DNA of 8,416 nt from Acetobacteraceae bacterium (GCA_030039695.1 JASHVB010000536.1:1-8416); one strand, 5' to 3'. Shown: positions 1 to 6,410, numbered from the stretch's first letter. Numbers and translations are program-made. Notes: generated by a model from the sequence alone, not told the origin.

Positions 1-306
1 CGTTCCCGTCTTGCGGGCACGCACCAGGAAGCCCTCATCCAAGCTTGGCGCAGTGCCGAACCTGCACCCAAGCTGCAGCCGGAGATAGGCCGTCTCCGTT
101 CGCGTCAGCGCCATCGGCACTAGCCCGCCTCCACAACCAATCGTCTGCCATGGGCAAGACCAGATTTCCCGCCGGCAACGCCGCGGATCGCACGGCAGCC
201 GGCTATACCGAAAGCGCCGCCGCCGCAATCCGGAATAGCGCTTGCGTCGTTGCGACACAGCCGCTTGCCGCAACGATCGGACGATCCCGGGGCTCTCGGA
301 GTTTAC

Positions 307-319
307 GACTTGACAAGTC
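307..319. repeat. 13-bp palindrome upstream of the repeat array
   Basis: GACTTG-A-CAAGTC is a perfect inverted repeat with 6-bp arms and one central base. It lies 20 bp before the first copy of the dispersed repeat. It could be a binding site for a dimeric protein. No gene nearby supports a specific role, and chance occurrence is possible. Confidence 0.3.
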
Positions 320-338
320 TCTTCGGGAGTGCGCGGCG

Positions 339-355
339 AAGGTCGCCGATTCTTC
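339..355 (+). repeat. dispersed repeat copy 1
   Basis: AAGGTCGCCGATTCTTC, one mismatch to the consensus. Flanking bases extend a short inverted repeat (GCGAA before, TTCGC after). Confidence 0.7.
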
Positions 356-417
356 GCGCCATCCTCAGTCGATCGGCATCACTGCCGGTGCCGCGCCGCA
401 GCACCCTCGACCGCCCG

Positions 418-434
418 AAGGCCGCCGATTCTTC
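418..434 (+). repeat. dispersed repeat copy 2
   Basis: Exact match to AAGGCCGCCGATTCTTC. Confidence 0.75.
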
Positions 435-529
435 ATGCCGAAGAGCCCATCCCGCGGCCCCTGTTGCCGCTGACCGCTGTCCCGGCCGACATCCGGCAAA
501 TCACTCAAAACAGCAACTGGCTTACCCCA

Positions 530-546
530 AAGGCCGCCGATTCTTC
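530..546 (+). repeat. dispersed repeat copy 3
   Basis: Exact match to AAGGCCGCCGATTCTTC, preceded by another A. Confidence 0.75.
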
Positions 547-625
547 GCACGCCACTGCCCGAAGGGAACCAAATGAGAACTGCCCTTGCCTGCCAGAAGA
601 AAGGGCATTACGGCACGCCGCCCTC

Positions 626-656
626 GTTCCCAAGGCCGCTGATTCTTCGTGGGAAC
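626..656 (+). repeat. dispersed repeat copy 4 inside a 7-bp inverted repeat
   Basis: The repeat at 632-648 reads AAGGCCGCTGATTCTTC, one mismatch. It is bracketed by GTTCCCA (626-632) and its exact reverse complement TGGGAAC (650-656), leaving a 17-base loop made almost entirely of the repeat. The structure could form a hairpin that displays the repeat in single-stranded form. Other copies have at most 4-5 bp of flanking complementarity. Confidence 0.6.
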
Positions 657-693
657 GGCGACCCGGGCACACAACCCTTCTGGTCTCGACAAC

Positions 694-710
694 GCCGAAT
701 CGGCGGCCTT
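694..710 (-). repeat. dispersed repeat copy 5, reverse orientation
   Basis: Read on the minus strand it is AAGGCCGCCGATTC followed by GGC instead of TTC: 14 of 14 core bases match and the tail differs. Confidence 0.65.
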
Positions 711-839
711 TCTTGTACCGGAAGATCCTCGCCGACGGCTCAACCCCCCAAATCCATCGCGTGCCAGAAAAGCGTCTCCGACGAAAGCCGCCTTTGCAGC
801 ATTGCCTTAGGGCACGTCCTCCTAGCGGACGATCGGATT

Positions 840-856
840 GAAGAATCGGCGGCCTT
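840..856 (-). repeat. dispersed repeat copy 6, reverse orientation
   Basis: Exact 17-base match to the consensus on the minus strand. Confidence 0.75.
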
Positions 857-931
857 TTGGAGGGCAAGACACATTCCCGAGACAGTCGATCGACCACCCG
901 GAGCCGCTCGAGGGCACCGGGCCTGTGTCGG

Positions 932-948
932 AAAGTCGCCGATTCAGC
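932..948 (+). repeat. dispersed repeat copy 7, diverged
   Basis: AAAGTCGCCGATTC plus AGC: two core mismatches and the alternative tail that is also seen in copy 10. Confidence 0.5.
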
Positions 949-1130
949 GTGCGGGAACGCCCGAATTCGTCCCGACCGCGCGCATCAGCCCCCTCTCCGG
1001 CCCCACTCGATGAGCTGGTCTCGGAAACGTGGATCTGGGGTCGCACCGGTCGGCATATCCAGACGTAGCTGCAGCCGGACACCATGATCGATCGGCCATC
1101 CGCGGTCGCGCAGCCGTACGTACCGCCCAC

Positions 1131-1147
1131 AAAGCCGCCGAATCGGC
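1131..1147 (+). repeat. dispersed repeat copy 8, diverged
   Basis: AAAGCCGCCGAATC plus GGC: two core mismatches. The changes create a GCCGAATCGGC inverted repeat, as in the GGC-tailed copy 5. Confidence 0.4.
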
Positions 1148-1405
1148 CCAGCCCCCCCAAGAAGCAGCATGGAACCCGTCCGGAATGTCGCTCAACGGTC
1201 GCGCGCCCTTTTCTCGTACGCTGCATTCGCGGCCTTTGCGGTCACCGTGAGAAGATGAGCTGTGGAAACCGTGCCAATGCGTGGAGCGATCGCCATCGGT
1301 GATGGCGCCAGCGCGCAGCACCCGCTGCCTCACGCCCGAACGAGCTATTTTCCGGTGGTCCGACGCAGTGACCTGCATCTCATGACGTCCGGGTCGCGTC
1401 CGCAC

Positions 1406-1422
1406 GAAGAATATGCGGCCTT
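1406..1422 (-). repeat. dispersed repeat copy 9, reverse orientation
   Basis: Minus strand AAGGCCGCATATTCTTC, two or three mismatches in the middle with both ends intact. Flanked by CGCA and TGCG, a weak stem like that of copy 4. Confidence 0.5.
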
Positions 1423-1522
1423 GCGATGCGTTACCGGACGCTCTTTGCGCCGGTCGTTCGACCACCTTCACTTTCCGCCGACCACCTCGGATGTCCGAGC
1501 CGCTTGGCGCCATCTTGCACCA

Positions 1523-1539
1523 AAGGCCGCCAATTCAGC
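1523..1539 (+). repeat. dispersed repeat copy 10, diverged
   Basis: AAGGCCGCCAATTC plus AGC: one core mismatch and the AGC tail. It is the last copy seen before the texture of the region changes. Confidence 0.55.
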
Positions 1540-2361
1540 GTAGCGTTCGGCGTGGCAGTCCGGCGGACGCGGCGTTGGCGCTCCCGATTTCGGCAGCTTA
1601 CATGGTCGCTCCAGACCCGACATGGCCCGTGGTCGTGGAGTTCACGGCATACGCGGCATTGCTGCGGTAAGAACCAATTCCCCCGTTTTTGTTACTAAAG
1701 TGGCCCTCGTGTTGCCCGGTTGCTCAGACTGCTCGAGATGCCATTGGTGACCACTGGTTTGGGAATCAGCGGCGCGAGCACCATGCCGCCGCTGCCCACC
1801 GAGCTATCGATGAGGGCAAGAAGAGTGCCGCTCGTCATCGACGAGGTACTCGACGTACGCGCGGTGTGCCTCGACAGCGTGCCCAGTTCCACGCTTGCGT
1901 CCAGTTGCTGCTGTCGATGCTGTTCGTCATCGTCGCCGAGCCGTGAGCGGGTGGGATCAAAGGCGGCCATCGACGACTTACGGACGCGACAAAGACCTCT
2001 CCACGCAAAAGCTAGCTGCAGCTCCTTACATTCTGCACGTGTGGCGCATCACCGGCATCAATAACCGCCATATGCAGGATCGCACTCGAGAACGAGATCA
2101 CACTCGCCTACGTCCGCTGAGGAGAACGCATCTCGCGTCGGGAACGACGACAAATCGTCGGTCTGTTGCGGCGATTCCTCCATCGGTGAGAGGATGAGAT
2201 GACCCGTACTATCAATCGAAGCGTCCGTTGGCACGGCGACTTCGCGCCGCATGGTTCCGGCAAGTCATCTCATTGCAGTCCTCTGTAGCCTGCTTGCCTG
2301 CATGCGATCATTGAAGAGTGCGGTGTTGCTGGCGATACCGAAATTCCGTTAGGCCCTAGCC

Positions 2362-2390
2362 AAAAAACTCGCGGCGGTGATTCTTCACCG
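2362..2390 (-). terminator. terminator-like hairpin on the minus strand
   Basis: On the minus strand, CGGTGA-AGAA-TCACCG (2390 to 2375) forms a 6-bp stem with a 4-base loop. A run of six T follows (2367 to 2362) after a 7-base gap. The hairpin starts at the stop codon of the doubtful frame 3128-2385. The gap before the T run is longer than in a typical intrinsic terminator. Confidence 0.3.
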
Positions 2391-3128
2391 GACGATCCGA
2401 CCCGAAGCCCAATTACGATGAAGGTACGAGGTGCCGTGAAACCCGAGCGTCGCTAACCACGGCCAGCCATCAGACCAGCGTGAACGTACGAAACGAACTG
2501 CACCCCTGACTTCACGCACCAGCTTTCGTTCCGTCAGTTGCACAATCAAACTCCACGCCGACGTCGTCACTACCGACGATCGCACGACACGCGCGACCTC
2601 ATCGCCAAGACGCGAGCGTCGCGTACGTCCGAGATCGCGCGCGGCACGCACCACTCTCTCGAATCTGTTCGCTTCACCAAGCGCGGTACGCGCCGCTTCG
2701 GTGACAATTTCCAGACTGTCCGCTTCCCACGCACGCGCGGTCCGTAGCGTTGCACGGAACGGTTTCTGCTCGTCCGCAGATCAGAGCGGCAAAATCAGAC
2801 CGGAGATCAAAGTATCGCGCGCGAGACGCAGGGGCACCAACAATGCGTGTGAGCGCGGCGATACACCATAAACGCCGAGCCACTCGTCGGCGTCGCCCAG
2901 ATCCGCGTGCACGCCACCACTATCAAGCATCGCCGACATGCTCTCCGTATGCCCGAGCGGATCCCGCTTGCTGTGCTCCGCCAATCGACGCTGCACGCGC
3001 GTACCGCAACGCCTGCAACACGATAACATCGCGGGCGGAACGTCGAGTTCCGTCGCGTGTGTGGTGAACGACAACTCTGCCGCCAGGCGCCCCGAGTGCT
3101 TGGCGACACCATACGAGCCGTCGCGCAA
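2385..3128 (-). pseudogene. possible decayed gene with one in-frame stop
   Basis: One minus-strand frame stays open for about 248 codons apart from a single TGA at 2781-2783. The upper part (TTG at 3128, or a start further upstream lost to a TAG near 3138) gives about 115 residues. The lower part gives about 131 residues, including SRLGDEVARVVRS, then VVTT and IVQLTERKLVREVRG. The end of that part looks like a small winged helix-turn-helix of the kind found at the C-terminus of DUF1612-like and Fic-like proteins; this resemblance is subjective. The frame ends inside a terminator-like hairpin at 2375-2390, which modestly supports it. Against it, overlapping frames 2807-3376 (minus) and 2938-3531 (plus) are also open, so chance is a serious alternative. 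Confidence 0.2.
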
Positions 3129-3586
3129 CGCCAGATCCTATGGATGCACCCGCACCCGGACATGCATAACGGCGAGCCAGCGTAAGGCCTCCGATAGGCC
3201 ATCCGGGCACGTCCCCCCTCCCCTATTGCAGGATCGGCTGGGCGTTTCGCATCCCGAGGCGCGCGAGCCCGTTGGCGGCATTGGCCAGCGACACCAGCAA
3301 CAGACGATCTCCGGCGCTCTCCCTGACCGCCAGTCCGCGCGGCCCGGTGGATTGATCTCTCTTTTCGTCCCCCCATGGCGGCCGAAACTAGAAATCGGAC
3401 TCCTCCTCGAGTGGATCGCCCGTGCTACGTGCCGGTCGCTCAACTTTCTGATTTGCCTAGGAATCGTCGGCCGATTGTCAACGGAACTCAAGCGCTGTGA
3501 TGCTGTCGTCGGCGCGCCCAGCCACCGATGATAATGGTGCAACAGTTGCGGCATTTCTTGCAAATTCAGCCGCTTCAGAAGATTTC

Positions 3587-3623
3587 TTGTATGGGCCCAA
3601 GGAAAACTGCGATATTCTAGGAG
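3587..3623 (+). promoter_or_regulatory. possible repA promoter and leader
   Basis: TTGTAT (3587-3592), an 18-base spacer and GATATT (3611-3616) are weak -35 and -10 candidates about 40 bases before repA. AGGAG at 3619-3623 is a good Shine-Dalgarno sequence but is 30 bases from the repA ATG with no start codon at the right distance, so it probably does not serve repA. An imperfect inverted repeat TTGC/GCAA (3546-3549 and 3560-3563) lies just upstream and could be an operator. repA operons of this class are usually autorepressed by RepA with RepB, which is family knowledge and not shown here. Confidence 0.2.
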
Positions 3624-3653
3624 ATCAACGGCGCAAATCGCACCACAGGCCCC

Positions 3654-4901
3654 ATGCAGACCGCCCTCACCTCCGCGAACATCGCCAAACTCATCACCAG
3701 CCAGGCGAAGACGCTCTCGAAGAGACTTCAAGCTCATCGCCTGTCGCTATTTCCGCCGAACGCCCAGAAGCCGCTGCGCCCGTTCGGGGCCGCCGAAACG
3801 GCGCGGCTCCTTGGCATCAAGACGGGATATCTCAAGAATCTGGCGCTCGACGGCAAAGGCCCCTCCCCTCAGTCCAATGCGACCGGCCGCCGTATCTACA
3901 CGGCAGAGCAGATTCTCGAGTTGCGCGTATATCTCGACCGGCAGGAGCGCTCGGGCCGCCGCTACCTCCCGCGCCGTACCGGAACCGAGTTTACCCAGAT
4001 CATCCCGGTCGTGAACTTCAAGGGTGGCAGCTGCAAGACCACCACGACCGCTCACGTCGCCCAGTATCTCGCCCTTACCGGCCATCGCGTGCTTGCGATA
4101 GATTTCGATCCTCAGGGCAGCCTGTCCGCTTTGTTCGGCGTGCAGCCCGAGTTCGACCTCGGCCCGAACGATTCGATCTACGCCGCGCTGCGCTACGATG
4201 ACGAGGCACGCCCGCTCGCCGACATTATAAGACCTACGAATTTCCCGGGGCTCCACCTAGCGCCGGCAAACATTCACCTGAGCGAATTCGAATACGACAC
4301 GCCCCGCCTTCTCACCTCTGGTACGGACCGAGCGAGCACGATCTTCGTCACCCGCCTCGAAACCATCCTCGCGCCCATCGCCGACCGCTACGACGTGATC
4401 CTCATCGATTGCCCGCCCCAGCTCGGCTACGCCACCATGGTGGCCCTTTGCTCCGCCACTTCTGTCCTCATCACCGTCCATCCGCAGATGCTTGACGTGA
4501 TGTCGATGTGCCAGTTCCTGCAGATGCTCGGCGGTCTCGTGACTCAGTTCGCCAACAGGGGCGTGGACATGAACTACAACTGGATTCGCTATCTCATCAC
4601 CCGCTATGAGCCGGCCGACGGTCCCCAGACCCAGATGGTCGAGTTCATACGGAGCATGTTCGGCGAGTATGTCCTTCGGACCCCCATGCTCAAAAGTGTC
4701 GCCATTTCGGATGCGGGCATCACCAAACAGACGCTCTGGGAGGTCGATCGCCGACTCTTCACGCCCGCCACCTACGACCGTGCGATGGAATGTCTCTATG
4801 AGCTCAGCGGCGAGATCGAGGACCTCATCCACCAAGCCTGGGGCAGGGGGGCCCGCAGCCTCGAGCATCCGGAAGAACTTGCCGCCATCTCCGCTGCATA
4901 G
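3654..4901 (+). CDS. repA: plasmid partitioning protein RepA (ParA-family ATPase)
   Basis: 415 residues, the usual length for RepA of repABC plasmids. This cytoplasmic ATPase binds the nucleoid non-specifically, is stimulated by RepB bound at parS, and moves plasmid copies apart; it also normally represses its own operon. Residues 1-100 form the N-terminal DNA-binding part, with a MerR-like helix-turn-helix (GAAETARLLGIKTGYLKNL, 45-63, and RRIYTAEQI, 79-87). The deviant Walker A motif is KGGSCKTTTT at 123-132, Walker A' is AIDFDPQGSLSALFG from about 148, and Walker B is VILIDCPPQ with Asp252. The RepA signature MLKSVAISDAGITKQTL begins at 345. Cys127 replaces the more usual Gly in the P-loop; both signature lysines (123, 128) are present. 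The ATG at 3654 is the only plausible start, because an in-frame TAG lies at 3618. repB follows after 229 bp. Confidence 0.95.
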   Translation: MQTALTSANIAKLITSQAKTLSKRLQAHRLSLFPPNAQKPLRPFGAAETARLLGIKTGYLKNLALDGKGPSPQSNATGRRIYTAEQILELRVYLDRQERSGRRYLPRRTGTEFTQIIPVVNFKGGSCKTTTTAHVAQYLALTGHRVLAIDFDPQGSLSALFGVQPEFDLGPNDSIYAALRYDDEARPLADIIRPTNFPGLHLAPANIHLSEFEYDTPRLLTSGTDRASTIFVTRLETILAPIADRYDVILIDCPPQLGYATMVALCSATSVLITVHPQMLDVMSMCQFLQMLGGLVTQFANRGVDMNYNWIRYLITRYEPADGPQTQMVEFIRSMFGEYVLRTPMLKSVAISDAGITKQTLWEVDRRLFTPATYDRAMECLYELSGEIEDLIHQAWGRGARSLEHPEELAAISAA

Positions 4902-4915
4902 CCGGGACGCAAACC

Positions 4916-5152
4916 ATGGTCCGCATGAAATCACAGGCGAATCCCGGCGAGTTGCCGGGCGGCAACTCCGTTCCTGATTTGCAACTATCAGCCACAGAAG
5001 CCGGTTCCCGTGGTCTTGCACGTGTAGTCTCGACCTCGAAAGCCCTGAACGGCCTTAGGCCCGATAGCGTCTCCGCGCGCCTGGGCATCCTCCTTTCCAA
5101 TCAACCACTGTCGACTAGCCAGGAGCCGATATGGCCCGAAAAAACCTGCTGA
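4916..5152 (+). CDS. possible small RepD-like frame between repA and repB
   Basis: A 78-codon frame starts 14 bases after the repA stop and runs 22 bases into repB in another phase. It contains the first parS-like palindrome, translated as GELPGGNS. Some repABC plasmids (the Ti plasmid pTiR10 is the case I recall) have a small frame called repD between repA and repB that carries the RepB-binding sites; the position here is the same. I see no recognisable domain and only a weak ribosome binding site. It may therefore be a chance frame in a region whose real function is the parS site and repB leader. An 11-bp palindrome GGCCTTAGGCC (5051-5061) also lies in it. Confidence 0.3.
   Translation: MVRMKSQANPGELPGGNSVPDLQLSATEAGSRGLARVVSTSKALNGLRPDSVSARLGILLSNQPLSTSQEPIWPEKTC
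4949..4968. promoter_or_regulatory. parS: parS-like centromere site 1
   Basis: GAGTTGCCGGGCGGCAACTC has 8-bp perfect arms around a GGGC centre. Its 16-bp core starts with GTT and ends with AAC, as do known repABC parS palindromes. It lies in the repA-repB gap, a known parS position in this plasmid class. The same site recurs in reverse complement at 5161-5180. Exact recurrence next to a ParB-type gene makes a RepB-binding centromere the most likely reading. It could also serve in autorepression of repB. Confidence 0.75.
5121..5125 (+). promoter_or_regulatory. repB ribosome binding site
   Basis: AGGAG with a 5-base gap to the ATG at 5131. It fixes the repB start, in agreement with the conserved RepB N-terminus MARKNLL. 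Confidence 0.8.
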
Positions 5153-6183
5153 ATTTCTCCGAGTTGCCGCCCGGCAACTCCGGTGACGAGCCGGAACAAG
5201 AGCCCCCGATCACCGCGTTTCAGGGAATGGGTGTCGGCGGAAAACTCACGCGCAGCCTCGACGATCTCGCCGCCAAGGCCAATGCCGCCAGAGAGCTTGA
5301 GGCGCGTCTTACCGCCGGCCAGACCATCATAGATCTGGAGCCGGCGCTCCTCGATCCGTCGTTTATCACCGACCGAATGGAGGATGCCGATGACAGTTAC
5401 CGGAGCCTTCTTCAGTCGATCGAGACGCGGGGCCAGGACTCGCCTATTCTCGTGCGGCCTAACCCGACCGCCCCCGGGCGCTACCAGATCGCCTTCGGTC
5501 ATCGCCGCTGGCGCGCCGCCCGCGACCTCCAGCGCCCCGTGCGTTCCGTCGTCCGCAATCTGACCGACCAAGAACTGATCATTGCCCAGGGGCAGGAAAA
5601 CAGCGCCCGTGAAAATCTGAGTTTCATCGAGCGCGCCCGCTTCGCCAAGCGCCTCGTCGAACTCGGCTACGACCGCGACGTCATCATGGCAGCTCTCGCC
5701 ACGGACAAAACCAACGTGTCGCGGCTGCTCTCAGTCGCCAATCTCATCCCAGCCGATCTGATCGCCGCCATCGGGCCGGCACCGAATATCGGCCGCGACC
5801 GCTGGACTGTGCTCGCCAACCATTTTACTCCAGAAAACAAGGATGCCGCTGCCGGCTACACGCTGATCTTCGCCAACGACGATTTCGCGAGGCTTCCCAG
5901 CGACGAGCGGTTCAACAAATCGCTCGTCACCATCGACCGGCAGAAGGCCGCGGCGGCAGGAAAGGGCAGGGCGGGGCCCAACGGAGCCCGTCAGGAGAGG
6001 CGTGAATGGTCGCCCAACGGCGGCAAAGCCGTCGCCATTCTCACCCAGCAATCCCGGTCCTCGAGCCTCACCATCGATACCCGCATTGCCCCGGGGTTCG
6101 ACGAATTCATCCTCGGCGCTCTGCAGCGGCTCTATGAGGAATTCCGAAGGAGAGGCGCCTCCAAGCCCGCGACCAAAAGGTAA
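5131..6183 (+). CDS. repB: plasmid partitioning protein RepB (ParB-family CTPase, parS-binding)
   Basis: 350 residues, full length for RepB of repABC plasmids. It binds parS, spreads as a CTP-dependent clamp and stimulates the RepA ATPase. It begins MARKNLL, the typical RepB N-terminus with the basic segment thought to contact RepA. The ParB nuclease-like/CTPase domain carries box motif GHRRWRAA (123-130) and GQENSARENLSF (154-165), whose ENxxR and GxRR groups hold the CTP-binding residues. A helix-turn-helix follows (MAALATDKTNVSRLLSVAN from 186), then the RepB-specific IAAIGPAPNIGRDRW (211-225) and a C-terminal dimerisation part with a basic tail. A copy of the parS-like palindrome lies inside codons 11-17. 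The next gene is parD, not repC, so the usual third gene of the operon is missing. Confidence 0.95.
   Translation: MARKNLLNFSELPPGNSGDEPEQEPPITAFQGMGVGGKLTRSLDDLAAKANAARELEARLTAGQTIIDLEPALLDPSFITDRMEDADDSYRSLLQSIETRGQDSPILVRPNPTAPGRYQIAFGHRRWRAARDLQRPVRSVVRNLTDQELIIAQGQENSARENLSFIERARFAKRLVELGYDRDVIMAALATDKTNVSRLLSVANLIPADLIAAIGPAPNIGRDRWTVLANHFTPENKDAAAGYTLIFANDDFARLPSDERFNKSLVTIDRQKAAAAGKGRAGPNGARQERREWSPNGGKAVAILTQQSRSSSLTIDTRIAPGFDEFILGALQRLYEEFRRRGASKPATKR
5161..5180. promoter_or_regulatory. parS: parS-like centromere site 2, inside repB
   Basis: GAGTTGCCGCCCGGCAACTC is the exact reverse complement of the site at 4949-4968, with centres 212 bp apart. It overlaps repB codons 11-17 (ELPPGNS), between the RepA-contact segment and the CTPase domain. 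The low-constraint linker there may have tolerated the insertion of a binding site. RepB bound here would also block its own transcription, which would give autoregulation. Confidence 0.75.
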
Positions 6184-6398
6184 GCCGAAGCGACCGGTCC
6201 TGGCGGAGGTAGTCGCGGTGGCGGCGACCTGATTGCGCGGCGTCTGGCCTGGCGACTGATGCCGGCCATGGTCTCGGACACCGCGACATCGGTCGGCACG
6301 GCGCAGCCGGCAGCGCGGTGGAGCGGGGATGGGCAAGCTGAGCTATGGAGCCGAGAGGCTGGTCTGCTGGCAACCTTTCGGCGAGTGTCCTCTTGTTC
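6184..6398. other. repB-parD intergenic region, no repC
   Basis: About 227 bp separate repB from parD. In a complete repABC operon this position would hold the counter-transcribed RNA gene and then repC. I see no repC frame. There is only a weak stem (GTCGC at 6212-6216 with GCGAC at 6224-6228, plus partial AGGT/ACCT pairing), without a T run. I cannot support an RNA gene here. Confidence 0.5.
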
Positions 6399-6404
6399 TA
6401 TATT
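6399..6404 (+). promoter_or_regulatory. -10 element of a leaderless parDE promoter
   Basis: TATATT lies six bases before the parD ATG at 6411, so transcription would begin at or next to the A of the start codon. No Shine-Dalgarno sequence fits between. The -35 region is poor (around 6376-6381), which may mean regulation or weak expression. Antitoxins usually repress their own promoter; a ParD dimer covering this site would do so. Confidence 0.55.
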
Positions 6405-6410
6405 CCGGGC

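Larger units (their letters stand above)
339..1539. repeat. cluster of ten dispersed 17-bp repeats, both orientations
   Basis: Consensus AAGGCCGCCGATTCTTC. The first 14 bases (AAGGCCGCCGATTC) are the most conserved; the last three vary (TTC, AGC, GGC). Forward copies start at 339, 418, 530, 632, 932, 1131 and 1523. Reverse copies lie at 694-710, 840-856 and 1406-1422. Intervals run from about 60 to 280 bp, and the DNA between copies is not repeated, so this is neither a CRISPR array nor a classical tandem iteron array. Candidate roles are binding sites for a plasmid protein, a REP-like or MITE-like element family, or remnants of one. The repeats fall within about 1.2 kb and I see no convincing copy elsewhere in the window. 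Confidence 0.75.
1..1680. other. gene-free region carrying dispersed short repeats
   Basis: I find no recognisable gene in this stretch. It has open frames on both strands up to about 190 codons, but these overlap each other in several frames. Their peptides are low-complexity, rich in Arg, Ser and Pro, have no good ribosome binding sites, and resemble no family I know. Such frames are expected by chance in CpG-rich, stop-poor DNA. What stands out instead is a family of about ten 17-bp repeats between 339 and 1539, annotated one by one below. The region could be an intergenic regulatory or replication region of the plasmid, or heavily decayed DNA. Nothing in it looks like a replication initiator gene. 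Confidence 0.5.
1680..3480. other. region without a recognisable gene, possible decayed minus-strand frames
   Basis: No protein family is recognisable on either strand. The dispersed repeats stop before this stretch and the sequence texture changes to frequent CGT, CGA and ACG triplets. Three minus-strand frames read slightly more like protein than their neighbours: 3128 to 2385 (described separately), 2252 to 2058 (64 codons) and 1970 to 1695 (91 codons). The last two lack convincing ribosome binding sites and match nothing I know. Overlapping open frames of similar or greater length exist here in other phases, so length alone is not evidence. The stretch may be foreign or decayed coding DNA, or simply non-coding. 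Confidence 0.35.

Noticed and set aside
174..179. GGCAAC half-site resembling the right arm of the parS palindrome (similar left halves near 463 and 7378)
   Set aside because: The matching second arm is missing in each case; single 6-9 bp half-sites are expected by chance.
626..656. Integron attC site, suggested by the GTTCCCA / TGGGAAC arms
   Set aside because: The arms are inside-out relative to the attC core sites (RYYYAAC at the start, GTTRRRY at the end), and no integrase or cassette pattern is present.
339..1539. CRISPR array
   Set aside because: Repeats are only 17 bp, occur in both orientations, and spacers vary from about 45 to 260 bp.
45..1670. Several open frames of 60-190 codons on both strands, some sharing peptide motifs such as KGRRFF, KAADSS and EESAA
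   Set aside because: The shared motifs are just the 17-bp repeat translated in different frames. The frames overlap one another, lack ribosome binding sites and resemble no protein family.
2807..3737. Long frames at 2938-3531 (+), 2807-3376 (-) and 3138-3737 (-)
   Set aside because: They overlap each other, are Arg/Ser/Cys-rich with no domain, and the last runs into the repA start region; most likely chance frames in stop-poor DNA.
4257..5021. 254-codon minus-strand frame opposite repA
   Set aside because: It is the antisense shadow of repA, whose family assignment is certain.
5731..6336. 201-codon minus-strand frame opposite the repB 3' part
   Set aside because: Antisense shadow of repB with no family resemblance.
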